Below are positions 8,664 through 18,415 of a DNA stretch of 20,073 nucleotides, in pieces. Both the position numbers and the translations under genes were made by a program. How positions within the stretch are numbered: the first letter of the stretch is position 1; the number at the start of each line of letters is the position of its first letter. Under the pieces are notes generated by a model. The model was not told where the DNA came from. It saw nothing but the letters and a program-made list of their open reading frames with translations, and made no database searches. This DNA is from an uncultured Leuconostoc sp. GTDB taxonomy: Bacteria > Bacillota > Bacilli > Lactobacillales > Lactobacillaceae. Location: assembly GCF_946222815.1 (NCBI RefSeq), contig NZ_CAMJRK010000019.1, forward strand, positions 1 through 20,073. Direction: 5' to 3'.

Positions 8664-9224
8664 TTATGAAGATTTAGAAATTGCCGTGTGCATGGCTTTT
8701 TTAAAGCGATATTGCATTTGTTCAAACCGGCGTGTTGTCAATTCTGAATTCGGACTATCAATACCCAAAAGTTGTCTTACCGTTTGTTTAAATTCAGGCG
8801 TTTTAGCAATTTCTGTTGTACTTAACATATCACGTAATAAACATAATTGTTCTGGATTATAAGTATCTGTTCCCATATTAAATAGATTTCCTGAATCATC
8901 ACTATTTTCTGAAATCATTGTTTTTTCAAAATCCGATTTTGCTGTATAGTATGATCGTACTAAATCTGTTGCATGATTTGATAATGCTGTAATAAAATAA
9001 GTTGAAAATTTAGCACGTGGCTGGACTGTGTCAAACTTATTAACGCATTTTATCAGTATTTCTAAACCATCTGAATACCAATCATCTGCTGTGATGCGAC
9101 TACTAATTTTTCGACGATGCACATCATACATTGCACCACGTAAATGTTTAATCAGTACATTATATGCCAAATCATGTCCATTTTGCGCAGCACGGACAAC
9201 TGCTACCAATCTATCTTTCCCCAA
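8664..9224 (-). CDS. sigH: SigH/ComX-type alternative sigma factor
   Basis: 186 residues; a small sigma-70-family protein. Region 2 is readable at about 45-95: DDWYSDGLEILIKCVNKFDT followed by KFSTYFITALSNHATDLVR, matching the helix that binds core polymerase and the -10 element. The C-terminal part (about 130-178) can be read as a weak region 4 with RRFEQMQYRFKKAM as its recognition-helix end. Assignment to SigH/ComX rests mainly on position: mrnC-rlmB-sigH mirrors the B. subtilis mrnC-trmH-yacP-sigH order, and in lactobacilli this orthologue is the competence sigma factor. The role here is inferred, not shown. The start is TTG 9224; no in-frame ATG or GTG lies just upstream. GGGAG is 7 nt before it. 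An internal promoter-like site lies directly ahead, and rlmB ends 83 bp upstream without an obvious terminator. Confidence 0.82.
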   Translation of the reverse strand: MGKDRLVAVVRAAQNGHDLAYNVLIKHLRGAMYDVHRRKISSRITADDWYSDGLEILIKCVNKFDTVQPRAKFSTYFITALSNHATDLVRSYYTAKSDFEKTMISENSDDSGNLFNMGTDTYNPEQLCLLRDMLSTTEIAKTPEFKQTVRQLLGIDSPNSELTTRRFEQMQYRFKKAMHTAISKSS

Positions 9225-9236
9225 ATTCCTTCTCCC

Positions 9237-9265
9237 ATTATATTGGTGTTCAAAGTTATTTTCAT
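9237..9265 (-). promoter_or_regulatory. Candidate internal promoter of sigH
   Basis: -35 ATGAAA (9265-9260, 4/6), a 17-bp spacer, and a perfect -10 TATAAT (9242-9237). The expected start is near 9230, leaving only a few bases before the TTG start at 9224; such an mRNA would begin after the GGGAG binding site. It may therefore give a nearly leaderless, poorly translated message, or the match may be accidental. Confidence 0.4.
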
Positions 9266-9307
9266 CTATAGAAAATCATTACAAATAAAAACCACTTCGG
9301 ACACCTT

Positions 9308-10069
9308 TTATAATGGATTACGAGAGCTAAATCCTTGATACATTAACAAACTTGCAGCAACACTAGCATTTAAACTTTGAACATGCCCGGTCATTGGAAT
9401 GGTTAACATACTATCTACCTTCTTCTTTAGTAGCGGTGAAATGCCTTTCCCTTCATTACCAATAATCAAAGCAGTCGCACCGGTCGCATCCCAACGTCGA
9501 TAATCTTCACCAGCCATATCTGTCCCGAACACCCACATACCACGATTCTTTAATTCACTAACTGTATTAACTAGGTTTGTGACACGAGCCACTGGCACAT
9601 GCTCAATTGCACCAGTTGAAATTTTAGCCACTGTTGCGGTTAACTGTACTGCACGTCGCTTTGGAATGATAATACCATGTACACCAGCGGCATCAGCAGT
9701 TCTTAAAATCGATCCCAGATTATGTGGATCCTCAATACCGTCTAAAATTAAGAAAAAAGGTTCTGCTTCATGTTGTTTAGCATTTTCAAATAAGTCATCA
9801 ATCGTTGCGTAGTTAAATGCTGCAACACTCAAAACAACCCCTTGGTGATTACCACCATCTGTTAGTTCGTCTAATTTTGATTTTGGTGCTTGTTGAATGA
9901 CTAATCCTTTTTTCTTAGCAAGTTGCGTTACTTCATTGCGTATTTTGTCCTGTAATCCTGTTTGAAGCCATACTTTATTAATTTCTTGTGTCCCTTTTAG
10001 GGCTTCAACACTGGCATAATGGCCATATACAAATTCTGTTTGATCCGGTATTTGTTGTTCTTGCTTCAT
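9308..10069 (-). CDS. rlmB: 23S rRNA (guanosine-2'-O-)-methyltransferase, TrmH/SpoU family
   Basis: 253-residue RlmB-type enzyme that uses S-adenosylmethionine to 2'-O-methylate a guanosine of 23S rRNA (G2251 in E. coli). It has the N-terminal substrate-binding domain (about 10-85, starting FVYGHYASVEAL) and the SPOUT trefoil-knot domain. Motif 1 is NLGSILRTADAAG (117-129), motif 2 LIIGNEGKGISPLL (201-214) and motif 3 IPMTGHVQSLNASVAASLLMY (224-244), all intact; R123 and N234 are the expected catalytic/structural residues. The ATG at 10069 overlaps the mrnC stop as ATGA, so translation is coupled to mrnC. It is known in B. subtilis as the gene in the cysS-mrnC-trmH-sigH neighbourhood. Specificity for the exact nucleotide is assumed from the family. 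Confidence 0.94.
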   Translation of the reverse strand: MKQEQQIPDQTEFVYGHYASVEALKGTQEINKVWLQTGLQDKIRNEVTQLAKKKGLVIQQAPKSKLDELTDGGNHQGVVLSVAAFNYATIDDLFENAKQHEAEPFFLILDGIEDPHNLGSILRTADAAGVHGIIIPKRRAVQLTATVAKISTGAIEHVPVARVTNLVNTVSELKNRGMWVFGTDMAGEDYRRWDATGATALIIGNEGKGISPLLKKKVDSMLTIPMTGHVQSLNASVAASLLMYQGFSSRNPL

Positions 10070-10500
10070 TTGCTCGTTCTCCCTGATTCTACTTGTTCAA
10101 AAACCCATGTCATTAATTCACTAATGCGCTCAGGTTGCCCTGATAAATGTAAAAATCCAAATAATGCTTCGATACCAGTTGATATACGATAGGTCACAAC
10201 ATCTGTATTTTTTGCTTTTGTGTGTGACTTTGCATTTCGGCCGCGTTTGAAATAAACTAATTCATTATTTGTTAGTAGGCTATCGGTCATCATACACTCA
10301 AACAGCGCTGCATGTGCTTTAGCTGAAACGTAATGTTTACTACGCTTTTGCAAGTCATTGACTTTTGTGAAACCTAACGAGAGCAAGTGCTGGCGTACTT
10401 CAAGTTCATAAATCGCATCACCGATATAGGCTAACGATAATCCATTCATTTGTTCATATTGTAAATTTTTCATATCTTTATTATACGCGAGATTTGACAT
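10066..10500 (-). CDS. mrnC: Mini-ribonuclease III
   Basis: 144 residues: a stand-alone RNase III catalytic domain without the double-stranded-RNA-binding domain. In B. subtilis this enzyme matures the ends of 23S rRNA precursor. Signature elements: NGLSLAYIGDAIYELEVR (19-36) containing catalytic D28, SKHYVSAKAHA (54-64), KRGRNAKSHTKAKNTDVVTYR (85-105), and IEALFGFLHL (110-119) with E111 as the second acidic catalytic position. Two starts are possible. ATG 10500 has no Shine-Dalgarno sequence. ATG 10473 (135 aa) has TATAAT ending six bases upstream and would suit a leaderless message. Both keep the full domain. It is first in a coupled operon with rlmB (ATGA overlap) and probably sigH, linking rRNA processing and rRNA methylation. 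Confidence 0.93.
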   Translation of the reverse strand: MSNLAYNKDMKNLQYEQMNGLSLAYIGDAIYELEVRQHLLSLGFTKVNDLQKRSKHYVSAKAHAALFECMMTDSLLTNNELVYFKRGRNAKSHTKAKNTDVVTYRISTGIEALFGFLHLSGQPERISELMTWVFEQVESGRTSK

Positions 10501-10519
10501 CCACGTATAAGTTTCGTGT

Positions 10520-10531
10520 GTTCTGCAGAAC
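10520..10531. promoter_or_regulatory. Perfect 12-bp palindrome at the mrnC transcription start
   Basis: GTTCTGCAGAAC is fully self-complementary. It begins about 6 bp after the predicted -10 box, at roughly +1 to +12, a position typical of repressor operators. The half-sites are in the order GTTC-N4-GAAC, the reverse of the Gram-positive LexA box (GAAC-N4-GTTC), so LexA is not implied. Confidence 0.4.
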
Positions 10532-10537
10532 TATTTT

Positions 10538-10566
10538 AGTATAAATGAAAAAAACAATAATGCCTA
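10538..10566 (-). promoter_or_regulatory. Candidate promoter of mrnC-rlmB-sigH
   Basis: -35 TAGGCA (10566-10561, 4/6), exactly 17 bp of spacer, and -10 TATACT (10543-10538, 5/6). The start is predicted near 10531, giving a leader of about 31 nt to ATG 10500. The proximal direct repeat ends a few bases upstream of the -35, and the palindrome starts at +1. A second -10-like TATAAT at 10485-10480 lies just ahead of the alternative ATG. Confidence 0.5.
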
Positions 10567-10569
10567 TAC

Positions 10570-10607
10570 TTTTGGCCTAATTGGTTGCGTTTTTGGCCTA
10601 ATTGGTT
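10570..10607. repeat. Two direct repeats with 21-bp period upstream of mrnC
   Basis: TTTTGGCCTAATTGGTT occurs exactly twice, at 10570-10586 and 10591-10607, separated by GCGT. The 21-bp spacing is two helical turns, which would place both copies on the same DNA face, just upstream of the candidate -35. This suggests a regulator-binding site, though a chance local duplication is possible. They also lie between the converging ends of the mrnC promoter and the rpoC terminator. Confidence 0.6.
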
Positions 10608-10663
10608 TTTTGTCTCATTTTTATAGTATTAATGATCTTTTGTTATAAAATAAACAACTCAAT

Positions 10664-10724
10664 TAAAAAATAGTAGTCGTCTTAATATGAGATTTTTAGT
10701 CTCATATAAGGCGACTACTATTTT
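10664..10724 (-). terminator. Intrinsic terminator of rpoBC
   Basis: Long inverted repeat, 10667-10679 with 10712-10724 (13 bp), extended by CTTA/TAAG and, after a one-base bulge, TATGAGA/TCTCATA around a 7-nt loop. On the minus strand it ends in a run of T residues. It starts 41 bp past the rpoC stop. Confidence 0.9.
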
Positions 10725-10764
10725 ATCAAACAGCTTGTTTAAAATTAGCTATATCTATTAAAAA

Positions 10765-13700
10765 TTACGCTTCAAAATTTTTAGCAACATCATCTAACTT
10801 AGGAATATCAGGTGTTACTTCTTTGTCGGCTTCAGGTTGTGCAATAACATTACCAACCACTTTACTTTTAATTTTGCGATATTCAGCCATACCAGTTCCG
10901 GCAGGGATAATCTTACCAATAATAACGTTTTCTTTCAAACCAACCAACGGATCATTTTTGCCGCGGATAGCTGCATCTGTCAAGACACGAGTTGTCTCTT
11001 GGAATGATGCTGCAGATAGGAATGAATTTGTTTCCAAAGCAGCTTTTGTGATACCAAGAAGCACTGGACGTGCAGTTGCTGGTACCAGACCTTCAAACAA
11101 TGCTGGTTCATTAGCACGTTGGAAATCTGCAATATCCATTAACATTCCTGGTAACAGATTTGTTTCTCCCGGATCCATGACACGAATTTTACGCAACATT
11201 TGACGAATCATAACTTCAATATGTTTATCAGAAACTTCAATACCTTGCAAACGATAAACTTTTTGGATTTCCGTTAACATATACGATTCGGTTGTCAAAG
11301 TGTCTGTAACTGCTAGCAATTCTTTAGGATCAACTGGCCCTTCATTAATTGCAGCACCACGCTCAATGTCATCGCCTTCAGCAAAACGCATACGCGCTGC
11401 TAATGGCAAAGTATAAGTCCGTGTATCTGTTTCACCTTCGATTGTCACAGCTTTTGTACGCTCAGCTGGATTTTCTTCAATGGAAACAACTGTACCAGTA
11501 ACTTCTGAAATTTCAGCGCGTCCCTTAGGTATACGTGCTTCAACAATTTCTTGCACACGAGGCAAACCTTGTGTAATATCGTTACCACCGGCAACACCAC
11601 CTGTATGGAAGTTACGCATTGTCAATTGTGTACCTGGTTCTCCAATTGATTGTGCAGCAACAGTTCCAACTGCTTCACCAACTTCAACTTCTTCACCTGT
11701 AGCCAAGTTACGACCATAATCAAGCACAGAAACACCATGTTCTGTTGTCGATGTAAAGACAGAACGAATTGTTACTTCTTCAACACCAGCAGCAACTATA
11801 GCCTTTGCAACGTCTTCATCAATCATTTCGTTACGTGAAACAATCTTGTCTCCAGTTTCTGGGTTAAAGACTGACTTCATAGCATAGCGACCCAATATAC
11901 GATCATAAAGTGGTTCAACAACGGAATTACCATCCATGATTGCCTGAACAGCAACACCACGATCAGCATTATTATTCCATTCACGAACGATAACATCTTG
12001 TGCAACATCGACAAGTCGACGTGTCAGATAACCAGAGTTGGCTGTCTTCAAAGCAGTATCAGACATACCTTTACGTGCACCGTGAGTAGAAATAAACATT
12101 TCCATAACTGTCAAGCCTTCACGGAAATTGGCTGTAACTGGCAATTCAATAATTTTACCACCAGGGCCAGCCATTAATCCACGCATACCAGCTAATTGAA
12201 CGAAGTTCGAAATGTTACCACGCGCCCCTGAATCTTGCATCATGAAAATAGGGTTTGTTGGTTCAAACAAATCAATCAACTTATCTTGAATAACATCTTT
12301 AGCTTTAGTCCAGATTTCAGTCACACGTTGATAACGTTCTTCATCTGTAATCAAACCACGACGGAATTGCTTTGTAACTATCGCAACCTGTTTATGCGCA
12401 TCTGCCAGAATTGCTGGTTTTTCTGGTAATTCAGTCACATCGTTCATTGAAACCGTCAACCCAGATTCTGTTGACTTTGCATAACCCAAATCTTTCATGC
12501 GATCCAATAATAATGATGTTTCTGTTACTTTATAGCGCTTATAAACTTCAGCAATGACATCTGACAAGAATCCTTTTTTAAAGGCACTCACAGTGGATGT
12601 ATCTGCCAAATAATCATGAATATCTTCACCTGCTTCAATGAAGAACGTGTCCTTAATACCCTTAAAGTTATCTTCAGAGGGTTCGTTAATGTATGGAAAA
12701 TCAACAGGCAAAATTTCATTAAAAATCAATTTACCAACTGAAGTCACCATAATTTTGGCACGTTGTTCCGCTGTAAATGGTTTTGCTTCAGGGAAAGAAG
12801 ATGTTTGAATACCAATACGCGTATGATAATGAACAACCTTATTTGCAAAAGCAATTTGAGCTTCTTCTACAGATGAGAATATCATTCCTTCACCTTCACG
12901 ACCAATTTCTTCGGCCGTCAAGTAGTAGTTTCCAATAACCATATCTTGTGAAGGTGCAACAATTGGCTTGCCATCTTTAGGTGCCAAAATATGACCAGCA
13001 GCAAGCATTAACAAACGTGCTTCAGCTTGTGCTTCATCAGACAAAGGCACGTGAATAGCCATTTGATCGCCATCAAAATCAGCATTATATGCTTCTGTAA
13101 CCAATGGATGCAAACGCATAGCTTTTCCTGAAACTAGCACTGGTTCGAAAGCTTGAATTCCCAAACGATGTAATGTTGGTGCACGGTTCAAAAGAACTGG
13201 GTGCTCTTTAATAACATCTTCCAAAACATCCATGACATCTTCGTCTGCTTTGTCAATTTTACGTTTAGCAGATTTAACATTACCAGCTAAGTTACGTGTT
13301 GTTAATTCTTTCATGAGGAATGGTCGGAATAATTCAATTGCCATTGGACGTGGCAATCCCATTTGGTTCATCTTCAAGAAAGGTCCAACATCAATAACTG
13401 AACGACCAGAATAATCGACACGTTTACCTAACAAGTTTTGGCGGAAACGGCCTTGTTTCCCTTTCAACATATGAGAAAGAGACTTTAATGGTCGGTTACC
13501 AGGTCCAGCTACTGGTCGTCCACGACGACCGTTATCAATTAATGCATCAACAGCTTCTTGAAGCATACGCTTTTCGTTTTGTACGATAATGCCTGGCGCA
13601 TTCAAGTCAAGCAAACGCTTTAAACGGTTGTTACGATTAATCACACGACGATATAAATCATTCAAATCAGATGTGGCAAAACGACCACCTTCTAATTGAA

Positions 13701-14427
13701 CCATTGGGCGTAAGTCTGGTGGAATAACTGGAATAACATCCATAACCATCCATTCAGGCTTATTGTTTGATTGGAAAAACGCCTCAATAATATCCAAACG
13801 TCGCACTGCACGTACGCGCTTTTGACCTGTTGCTTCTTGCAGTTCGCGTTTCAATTGATCTGCTTCAGCAGCTAGATCAACACTAGCCAACAAATCTTTT
13901 ATTGCCTCAGCACCCATGCCAGCTTTAAAACTAGCACCATATTCGCGCTTCAATTCACGGTATTCACGTTCTGTCATTAATTGCTTCTTTTCAACAGGTG
14001 CATCACCAGGTTCGATGACAACATATGAAGCAAAGTAGATAATTTCTTCAAGTGAGCGGGGTGACATGTCTAAAACAAGACCCATACGTGATGGAATACC
14101 CTTGAAGTACCAAATGTGTGTAACAGGTGCAGCTAATTCGATGTGACCCATACGTTCACGACGAACTTTTGATGATGTAACTTCAACGCCACAACGATCA
14201 CAAACAATTCCTTTATATCGGATTCGCTTATATTTACCACAGGCGCATTCATAATCTTTTGTTGGTCCGAAGATGCGTTCGTCAAACAAGCCATCTTTCT
14301 CTGGCTTAAGTGTTCGATAATTAATTGTTTCTGGCTTCTTTACTTCACCATGAGACCATGAACGGATCTTATCAGGGGAAGCCAAGCCAATTTGCATGCT
14401 TTCGAACTTATTAACATCAATTGCCAT
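10765..14427 (-). CDS. rpoC: RNA polymerase subunit beta' (second zinc site lost)
   Basis: 1220-residue beta' subunit; the length is normal for lactic acid bacteria. Zinc site 1 is intact (C61, C63, C76, C79). The catalytic magnesium loop NADFDGDQM is at 448-456 with D450, D452 and D454. The trigger-loop region starts at E930 in [15 protein letters not shown]. Odd: the second zinc site, normally four Cys just before the trigger loop, is replaced. N819 stands where a DCGT-type Cys is expected ([10 protein letters not shown]), and S893, S900 and D903 replace the C...C..C cluster before YGRNLATG. No Cys occurs outside site 1. The surrounding motifs are well conserved, so this is substitution in a functional gene, not decay. 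ATG 14427 is preceded by GAAAGG about 13 nt upstream. A structured 143-nt spacer separates it from rpoB; a strong hairpin terminates it. Confidence 0.98.
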   Translation of the reverse strand: MAIDVNKFESMQIGLASPDKIRSWSHGEVKKPETINYRTLKPEKDGLFDERIFGPTKDYECACGKYKRIRYKGIVCDRCGVEVTSSKVRRERMGHIELAAPVTHIWYFKGIPSRMGLVLDMSPRSLEEIIYFASYVVIEPGDAPVEKKQLMTEREYRELKREYGASFKAGMGAEAIKDLLASVDLAAEADQLKRELQEATGQKRVRAVRRLDIIEAFFQSNNKPEWMVMDVIPVIPPDLRPMVQLEGGRFATSDLNDLYRRVINRNNRLKRLLDLNAPGIIVQNEKRMLQEAVDALIDNGRRGRPVAGPGNRPLKSLSHMLKGKQGRFRQNLLGKRVDYSGRSVIDVGPFLKMNQMGLPRPMAIELFRPFLMKELTTRNLAGNVKSAKRKIDKADEDVMDVLEDVIKEHPVLLNRAPTLHRLGIQAFEPVLVSGKAMRLHPLVTEAYNADFDGDQMAIHVPLSDEAQAEARLLMLAAGHILAPKDGKPIVAPSQDMVIGNYYLTAEEIGREGEGMIFSSVEEAQIAFANKVVHYHTRIGIQTSSFPEAKPFTAEQRAKIMVTSVGKLIFNEILPVDFPYINEPSEDNFKGIKDTFFIEAGEDIHDYLADTSTVSAFKKGFLSDVIAEVYKRYKVTETSLLLDRMKDLGYAKSTESGLTVSMNDVTELPEKPAILADAHKQVAIVTKQFRRGLITDEERYQRVTEIWTKAKDVIQDKLIDLFEPTNPIFMMQDSGARGNISNFVQLAGMRGLMAGPGGKIIELPVTANFREGLTVMEMFISTHGARKGMSDTALKTANSGYLTRRLVDVAQDVIVREWNNNADRGVAVQAIMDGNSVVEPLYDRILGRYAMKSVFNPETGDKIVSRNEMIDEDVAKAIVAAGVEEVTIRSVFTSTTEHGVSVLDYGRNLATGEEVEVGEAVGTVAAQSIGEPGTQLTMRNFHTGGVAGGNDITQGLPRVQEIVEARIPKGRAEISEVTGTVVSIEENPAERTKAVTIEGETDTRTYTLPLAARMRFAEGDDIERGAAINEGPVDPKELLAVTDTLTTESYMLTEIQKVYRLQGIEVSDKHIEVMIRQMLRKIRVMDPGETNLLPGMLMDIADFQRANEPALFEGLVPATARPVLLGITKAALETNSFLSAASFQETTRVLTDAAIRGKNDPLVGLKENVIIGKIIPAGTGMAEYRKIKSKVVGNVIAQPEADKEVTPDIPKLDDVAKNFEA

Positions 14428-14480
14428 CTATTTGCTGTTACCTTTCATTATTTATTACGTAAACGCGTATATACAATACC

Positions 14481-14560
14481 CACGTTTGCTATCAGCCGCT
14501 TTTTATGATTATTATGAAAAGCATCTGACAACAAACGTGCAATATTTGTATCTGCACGTT
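14481..14560 (-). other. Mutually exclusive hairpins in the rpoB-rpoC spacer
   Basis: Read as RNA (minus strand), segment a (14560-14553, AACGTGCA) pairs perfectly with part of segment b (14541-14534, TGCACGTT; 11-nt loop). Segment b (14539-14532, CACGTTTG) also pairs perfectly with segment c (14488-14481, CAAACGTG). The b-c hairpin is extended inside by TCAG/CTGA (14492-14495 with 14525-14528) and GCTTTT/AAAAGC (14498-14503 with 14517-14522). The two structures share bases 14534-14539 and so exclude each other. No U-run follows, so neither is a classic terminator. Possible roles: RNA switch, RNase processing site, or control of rpoC translation (inference). Confidence 0.6.
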
Positions 14561-14570
14561 ATGTTTTATG

Positions 14571-17500
14571 TTAAACTTCGTCGTTTGTTTGAATTGTATC
14601 TTGCGATGTAACCTTCAAGAATGCTGCTGCTACTTCATCGTCTTCTTTGTTCAACAAGTCAGGATTTGAACGCACTAACTTTTCAAGCGCATCAACAGGT
14701 AGAATTGAATCATCTTCGTCCATTTGACGTAATTCAACTTCGTCCCCGTCACCATCCAAGACCTGCATGTCCAAGCCAAGTGCTTGTAGTTCTTTCACAA
14801 GAACACGGAATGACTCTGGCACACCTGGACGAGGAATTGGTTCACCTTTAATAATTGACTCATAAACTTTCACACGACCAGCAACATCATCTGACTTATA
14901 TGTCAAAATTTCTTGCAAAGTATATGCAGCGCCATAAGCTTCAAGCGCCCAAACTTCCATTTCACCGAAACGTTGGCCACCAAATTGTGCTTTACCACCC
15001 AAAGGTTGTTGTGTAACAAGTGAGTAAGGTCCGATTGAACGTGCATGAATTTTATCATCGACCATGTGGGCCAATTTCATATAATGCATGACACCAACAC
15101 CAACACGCTTATCAAAGGCTTCGCCAGTACGGCCATCATAAACCACTGATTTACCATCTTGTGGCAAACCTGCCTCGCGCAAAGCAGCTTCAATTTCATC
15201 ATCACTTGCACCATCAAAGACAGGTGATGCAACATGAATACCTAACTTTTTAGCAGCAAAACCAAGATGTAATTCAAGTACTTGACCAATATTCATACGT
15301 GAAGGCACACCCATGGGTGACAACAAAATATCAATTGGCGTACCATCTGGCATATATGGCATGTCTTCTTCAGGAACAACAACGGAAACAGTTCCCTTGT
15401 TACCATGACGACCAGCCATCTTATCTCCGACTTGAATTTTACGCTTTTGAGCGATATAAACACGTACCATCATGTTAACGCCTGGTGCTAATTCATCACC
15501 ATTTTCTGGTGTATAAATACGAACGTTTTGAACGACACCACCACCACCATGAGGAACACGTAATGATGTATCGCGCACTTCACGCGCTTTTTCACCAAAG
15601 ATAGCATGAAGCAAACGTTCTTCAGCTGATAATTCTGTTACACCCTTAGGTGTCACTTTACCGACTAGAATGTCGCCATCATGTACTTCAGCTCCAACGC
15701 GAATAATACCATCAGCATCCAAATCCTTCAACTGATCTTCACCAGTATTAGGAATCTCGCGGGTCATTTCTTCCGGCCCAAGTTTTGTGTCACGGGCTTC
15801 TGAATCATATTCTTCAATATGAATTGATGTATAAACATCTTCACGAACTAAACGTTCGTTCAAAACAATGGCATCTTCGAAGTTATAACCTTGCCAAGTC
15901 ATGAATGCGATTAATGGGTTTTGTCCCAAAGCTAATTCGCCTTGTTCCATTGAAGGCCCATCAGCCAAAACTTCATCAGCTTCAACATGTTCACCTTCAT
16001 GAATAATTGGCTTTTGGTTATAGTTTTTTCCACCGTTAGAACGACGGAATTTCATTAATTCGTAATGATCCAATTGACCATCTTCACGACGAATACGAAT
16101 TTCATGGCCGTCAACATATTCAACCATACCAGCTGCACGTGAAATCATGGCAACCCCTGAATCGTGGGCAGCTTTGTACTCAATACCCGTCCCAACAAGA
16201 GGTGCATGTGGATCAAGCAATGGCACTGCTTGACGTTGCATGTTAGCGCCCATTAAAGCACGGTTAGAATCATCGTTTTCCAAGAAAGGAATAGCAGCAG
16301 TTCCAACAGAGACAACTTGCTTGGGCGACACATCCATATAATCAATACGATCAATTGGTGTTTCAATGTTTTCTTCACCGAAACGGGCCATTACTGTATC
16401 ATGAACAAAGCTACCATCATCATTCAAAGGTGAGTTTGCTTGTGCCACGATAAAGTTATCTTCTTCATCAGCTGTCAAATAGTCAATTTTGTCAGTAACC
16501 ATATGTGTTGTCCAATCGACACGACGATATGGTGTTTCGATAAAGCCATACTTATTAATACGACCATAAGTAGCTAACGAGTTGATTAGTCCAATGTTAG
16601 GGCCTTCTGGTGTTTCGATTGGATCAATACGGCCGTAATGAGTGTAGTGCACATCTCGCACTTCAACACCGGCACGATCACGTGTCAAACCACCAGGTCC
16701 AAGAGCTGATAGACGACGCTTATGGTTCATTTCCCCTAATGGGTTTGTTTGATCCATAAACTGTGATAATTGTGAGGAACCGAAAAACTCCTTCACAGCG
16801 GCAACAACAGGCCGGATGTTAATTAGTTGTTGTGGTGTGACTGTATTGGCATCTTGAATAGACATGCGTTCACGTACAACACGTTCCATACGAGTCAAAC
16901 CAATACGGAATTGATTTTGTAACAATTCACCTACTGAACGAATACGTCGATTTCCCAAATGATCGATATCATCGACATTCCCGACACCTTCTTGCAAATT
17001 GAGGAAGTAGTTCATACCTGCCAAAATATCCGCAGGACGTACCGTACGATCAGTTTCGTCAATATGACCATTACCGATTAATACCAAAGTTTTTTCAGGA
17101 TCTTCAGGTGATTCAATTTTAATTTTTTGAAGTACCACAGGTTCTTCAAGTACGGCATCCCCAGAAGGTGTGTATGTTGTCGTTTTAAAGTCTTCACGTT
17201 CCAAAAACGGACTCAACTTCGACATGACTGTCTTATCAACTGTTGTTCCTTTTTCAGCGATCACTTCACCAGAATCTGGATCTGCTAACGTTTCCGCCAA
17301 TGTATGATTCAACAAACGTGTTTTCAAAGACAATTTCTTGTTAATCTTATAGCGACCAACAGAAGCTAAATCGTAACGTTTCGGATCAAAGAAGCGTGCA
17401 ACTAATAAGGCACGTGATGAGTCAGCAGTTTTTGGTTCACCTGGACGTAAGCGTTCATAAACATCTTTCAAAGCTTCTTCAACACGTGAATCAGACATGT

Positions 17501-18185
17501 CTTTGTGCACATCTTTTTCCAAAGTCATGTTCAATGCGTCATATTGATCAGAAAAAATATCAAGAATATCTGAATCTGAACCAAATCCAAGGGCACGTAC
17601 TAACTCAGTCATCAATAACTTACGTGTACGATCAATACGAACGTTAGCAATGCCTTTGGCATCTGTCTCATATTCTAACCATGCACCACGGTTAGGGATA
17701 ACAGTCGTACCATAGCGTGGTCGACCATTTTTATCATTTTCTTGGTTGTAATAAATTCCAGGGGAACGCACTAACTGTGAAACGATAACACGTTCCGCAC
17801 CGTTAATAATGAACGTTCCTTGTTCCGTCATTAATGGGAAATCACCAAAGAACACGTCTTGTGACTTAATTTCACCAGTTTCATGGTTTGTCAAACGCAA
17901 GGTTACGTGTAATGGTGCTGAATAATTGGCGTCGTGTTCACGCGCCTCATCAATATTATATTTTGGTTCCATCAATTGATAATCGACGTACTCCAATGAT
18001 AATGTTCCTTGGAAATCATCAATCGGCATGATGTCGCCAAACATTTCTTTGATACCATCATCCAAGAACCATTGATATGATGCCGTTTGAATTTCAATCA
18101 AATTAGGCACATCAAGTACTTCTTTGATACTAGCATATGAACGACGGGTACGATGCTTACCGTACTTTACTAAATGTCCTGCCAC
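14571..18185 (-). CDS. rpoB: RNA polymerase subunit beta
   Basis: 1204-residue beta subunit. The start is GTG 18185 (protein beginning [20 protein letters not shown]), as in other lactic acid bacteria, with GAGG eight bases upstream. A GTG at 18194 is in frame but lies inside that ribosome binding site, so I reject it. The rifampicin-binding region reads [42 protein letters not shown], shown here as landmarks: D478, H488 and S493 correspond to E. coli D516, H526 and S531. All three are wild type, so no common resistance change is present. The active-site lysines are K922 and K930 in [10 protein letters not shown]. The C-terminal clamp block ([35 protein letters not shown]) is intact, followed by a short acidic tail. 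It is not next to rplKAJL; tpiA lies upstream. Confidence 0.98.
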   Translation of the reverse strand: MAGHLVKYGKHRTRRSYASIKEVLDVPNLIEIQTASYQWFLDDGIKEMFGDIMPIDDFQGTLSLEYVDYQLMEPKYNIDEAREHDANYSAPLHVTLRLTNHETGEIKSQDVFFGDFPLMTEQGTFIINGAERVIVSQLVRSPGIYYNQENDKNGRPRYGTTVIPNRGAWLEYETDAKGIANVRIDRTRKLLMTELVRALGFGSDSDILDIFSDQYDALNMTLEKDVHKDMSDSRVEEALKDVYERLRPGEPKTADSSRALLVARFFDPKRYDLASVGRYKINKKLSLKTRLLNHTLAETLADPDSGEVIAEKGTTVDKTVMSKLSPFLEREDFKTTTYTPSGDAVLEEPVVLQKIKIESPEDPEKTLVLIGNGHIDETDRTVRPADILAGMNYFLNLQEGVGNVDDIDHLGNRRIRSVGELLQNQFRIGLTRMERVVRERMSIQDANTVTPQQLINIRPVVAAVKEFFGSSQLSQFMDQTNPLGEMNHKRRLSALGPGGLTRDRAGVEVRDVHYTHYGRIDPIETPEGPNIGLINSLATYGRINKYGFIETPYRRVDWTTHMVTDKIDYLTADEEDNFIVAQANSPLNDDGSFVHDTVMARFGEENIETPIDRIDYMDVSPKQVVSVGTAAIPFLENDDSNRALMGANMQRQAVPLLDPHAPLVGTGIEYKAAHDSGVAMISRAAGMVEYVDGHEIRIRREDGQLDHYELMKFRRSNGGKNYNQKPIIHEGEHVEADEVLADGPSMEQGELALGQNPLIAFMTWQGYNFEDAIVLNERLVREDVYTSIHIEEYDSEARDTKLGPEEMTREIPNTGEDQLKDLDADGIIRVGAEVHDGDILVGKVTPKGVTELSAEERLLHAIFGEKAREVRDTSLRVPHGGGGVVQNVRIYTPENGDELAPGVNMMVRVYIAQKRKIQVGDKMAGRHGNKGTVSVVVPEEDMPYMPDGTPIDILLSPMGVPSRMNIGQVLELHLGFAAKKLGIHVASPVFDGASDDEIEAALREAGLPQDGKSVVYDGRTGEAFDKRVGVGVMHYMKLAHMVDDKIHARSIGPYSLVTQQPLGGKAQFGGQRFGEMEVWALEAYGAAYTLQEILTYKSDDVAGRVKVYESIIKGEPIPRPGVPESFRVLVKELQALGLDMQVLDGDGDEVELRQMDEDDSILPVDALEKLVRSNPDLLNKEDDEVAAAFLKVTSQDTIQTNDEV

Positions 18186-18278
18186 ATTTATCACCTCACT
18201 TGTTTTTCACTGCGTTCTATTTGTTACAATTTAGTTACAAAATCACTTTTATTCTAGATTTCATCACCGCATAGGCAC

Positions 18279-18320
18279 AAAAAAAGCAATCGCCGCTGTT
18301 TCCGCAGACAACGTTTGCTT
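18279..18320 (-). terminator. Intrinsic terminator upstream of rpoB (tpiA terminator or attenuator)
   Basis: In the minus direction AAGCAA (18320-18315) pairs with TTGCTT (18289-18284); an inner stem of CGTTG and CTG against CAG and CGGCG, with G-U pairs and one bulge, closes a short loop. Seven T residues follow (18285-18279). It is 138 bp past the tpiA stop, with a good promoter in between, and about 94 bp before the rpoB start. A TAGAAT -10-like hexamer at 18256-18251 could serve rpoB downstream of it, though its -35 is poor. Confidence 0.78.
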
Positions 18321-18387
18321 CAATATAAAGGTATTGCGGACAATATTTCGCAAAATGCCGTATTTATTCACAGTATTACTATCAATA

Positions 18388-18415
18388 ATTATACGCTTTT
18401 AACAATATTTTGCAA
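18388..18415 (-). promoter_or_regulatory. Promoter of the rpoB leader or of a small RNA
   Basis: -35 TTGCAA (18415-18410, 4/6), a 16-bp spacer, and a perfect -10 TATAAT (18393-18388). The start is predicted near 18381. It lies between tpiA and the hairpin at 18279-18320, with no open reading frame of note in the interval, so transcripts would either end after about 100 nt or read through into rpoB. Confidence 0.65.

Noticed and set aside
9203..9238. Small upstream frame (ATG at 9238) overlapping the sigH start
   Set aside because: About 11 codons, out of frame with sigH and without a ribosome binding site; it immediately follows the TATAAT and is probably accidental.
10520..10531. LexA/DinR operator
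   Set aside because: The half-sites are in the opposite order (GTTC-N4-GAAC), so the palindrome does not match the Gram-positive LexA box.
16620..16800. Rifampicin-resistance substitutions in rpoB
   Set aside because: The positions equivalent to E. coli D516, H526 and S531 are all wild type.
18186..18194. GTG at 18194 as the rpoB start
   Set aside because: It lies within the GAGGTGA ribosome binding site; GTG 18185 has proper spacing and gives the conserved [11 protein letters not shown] start.
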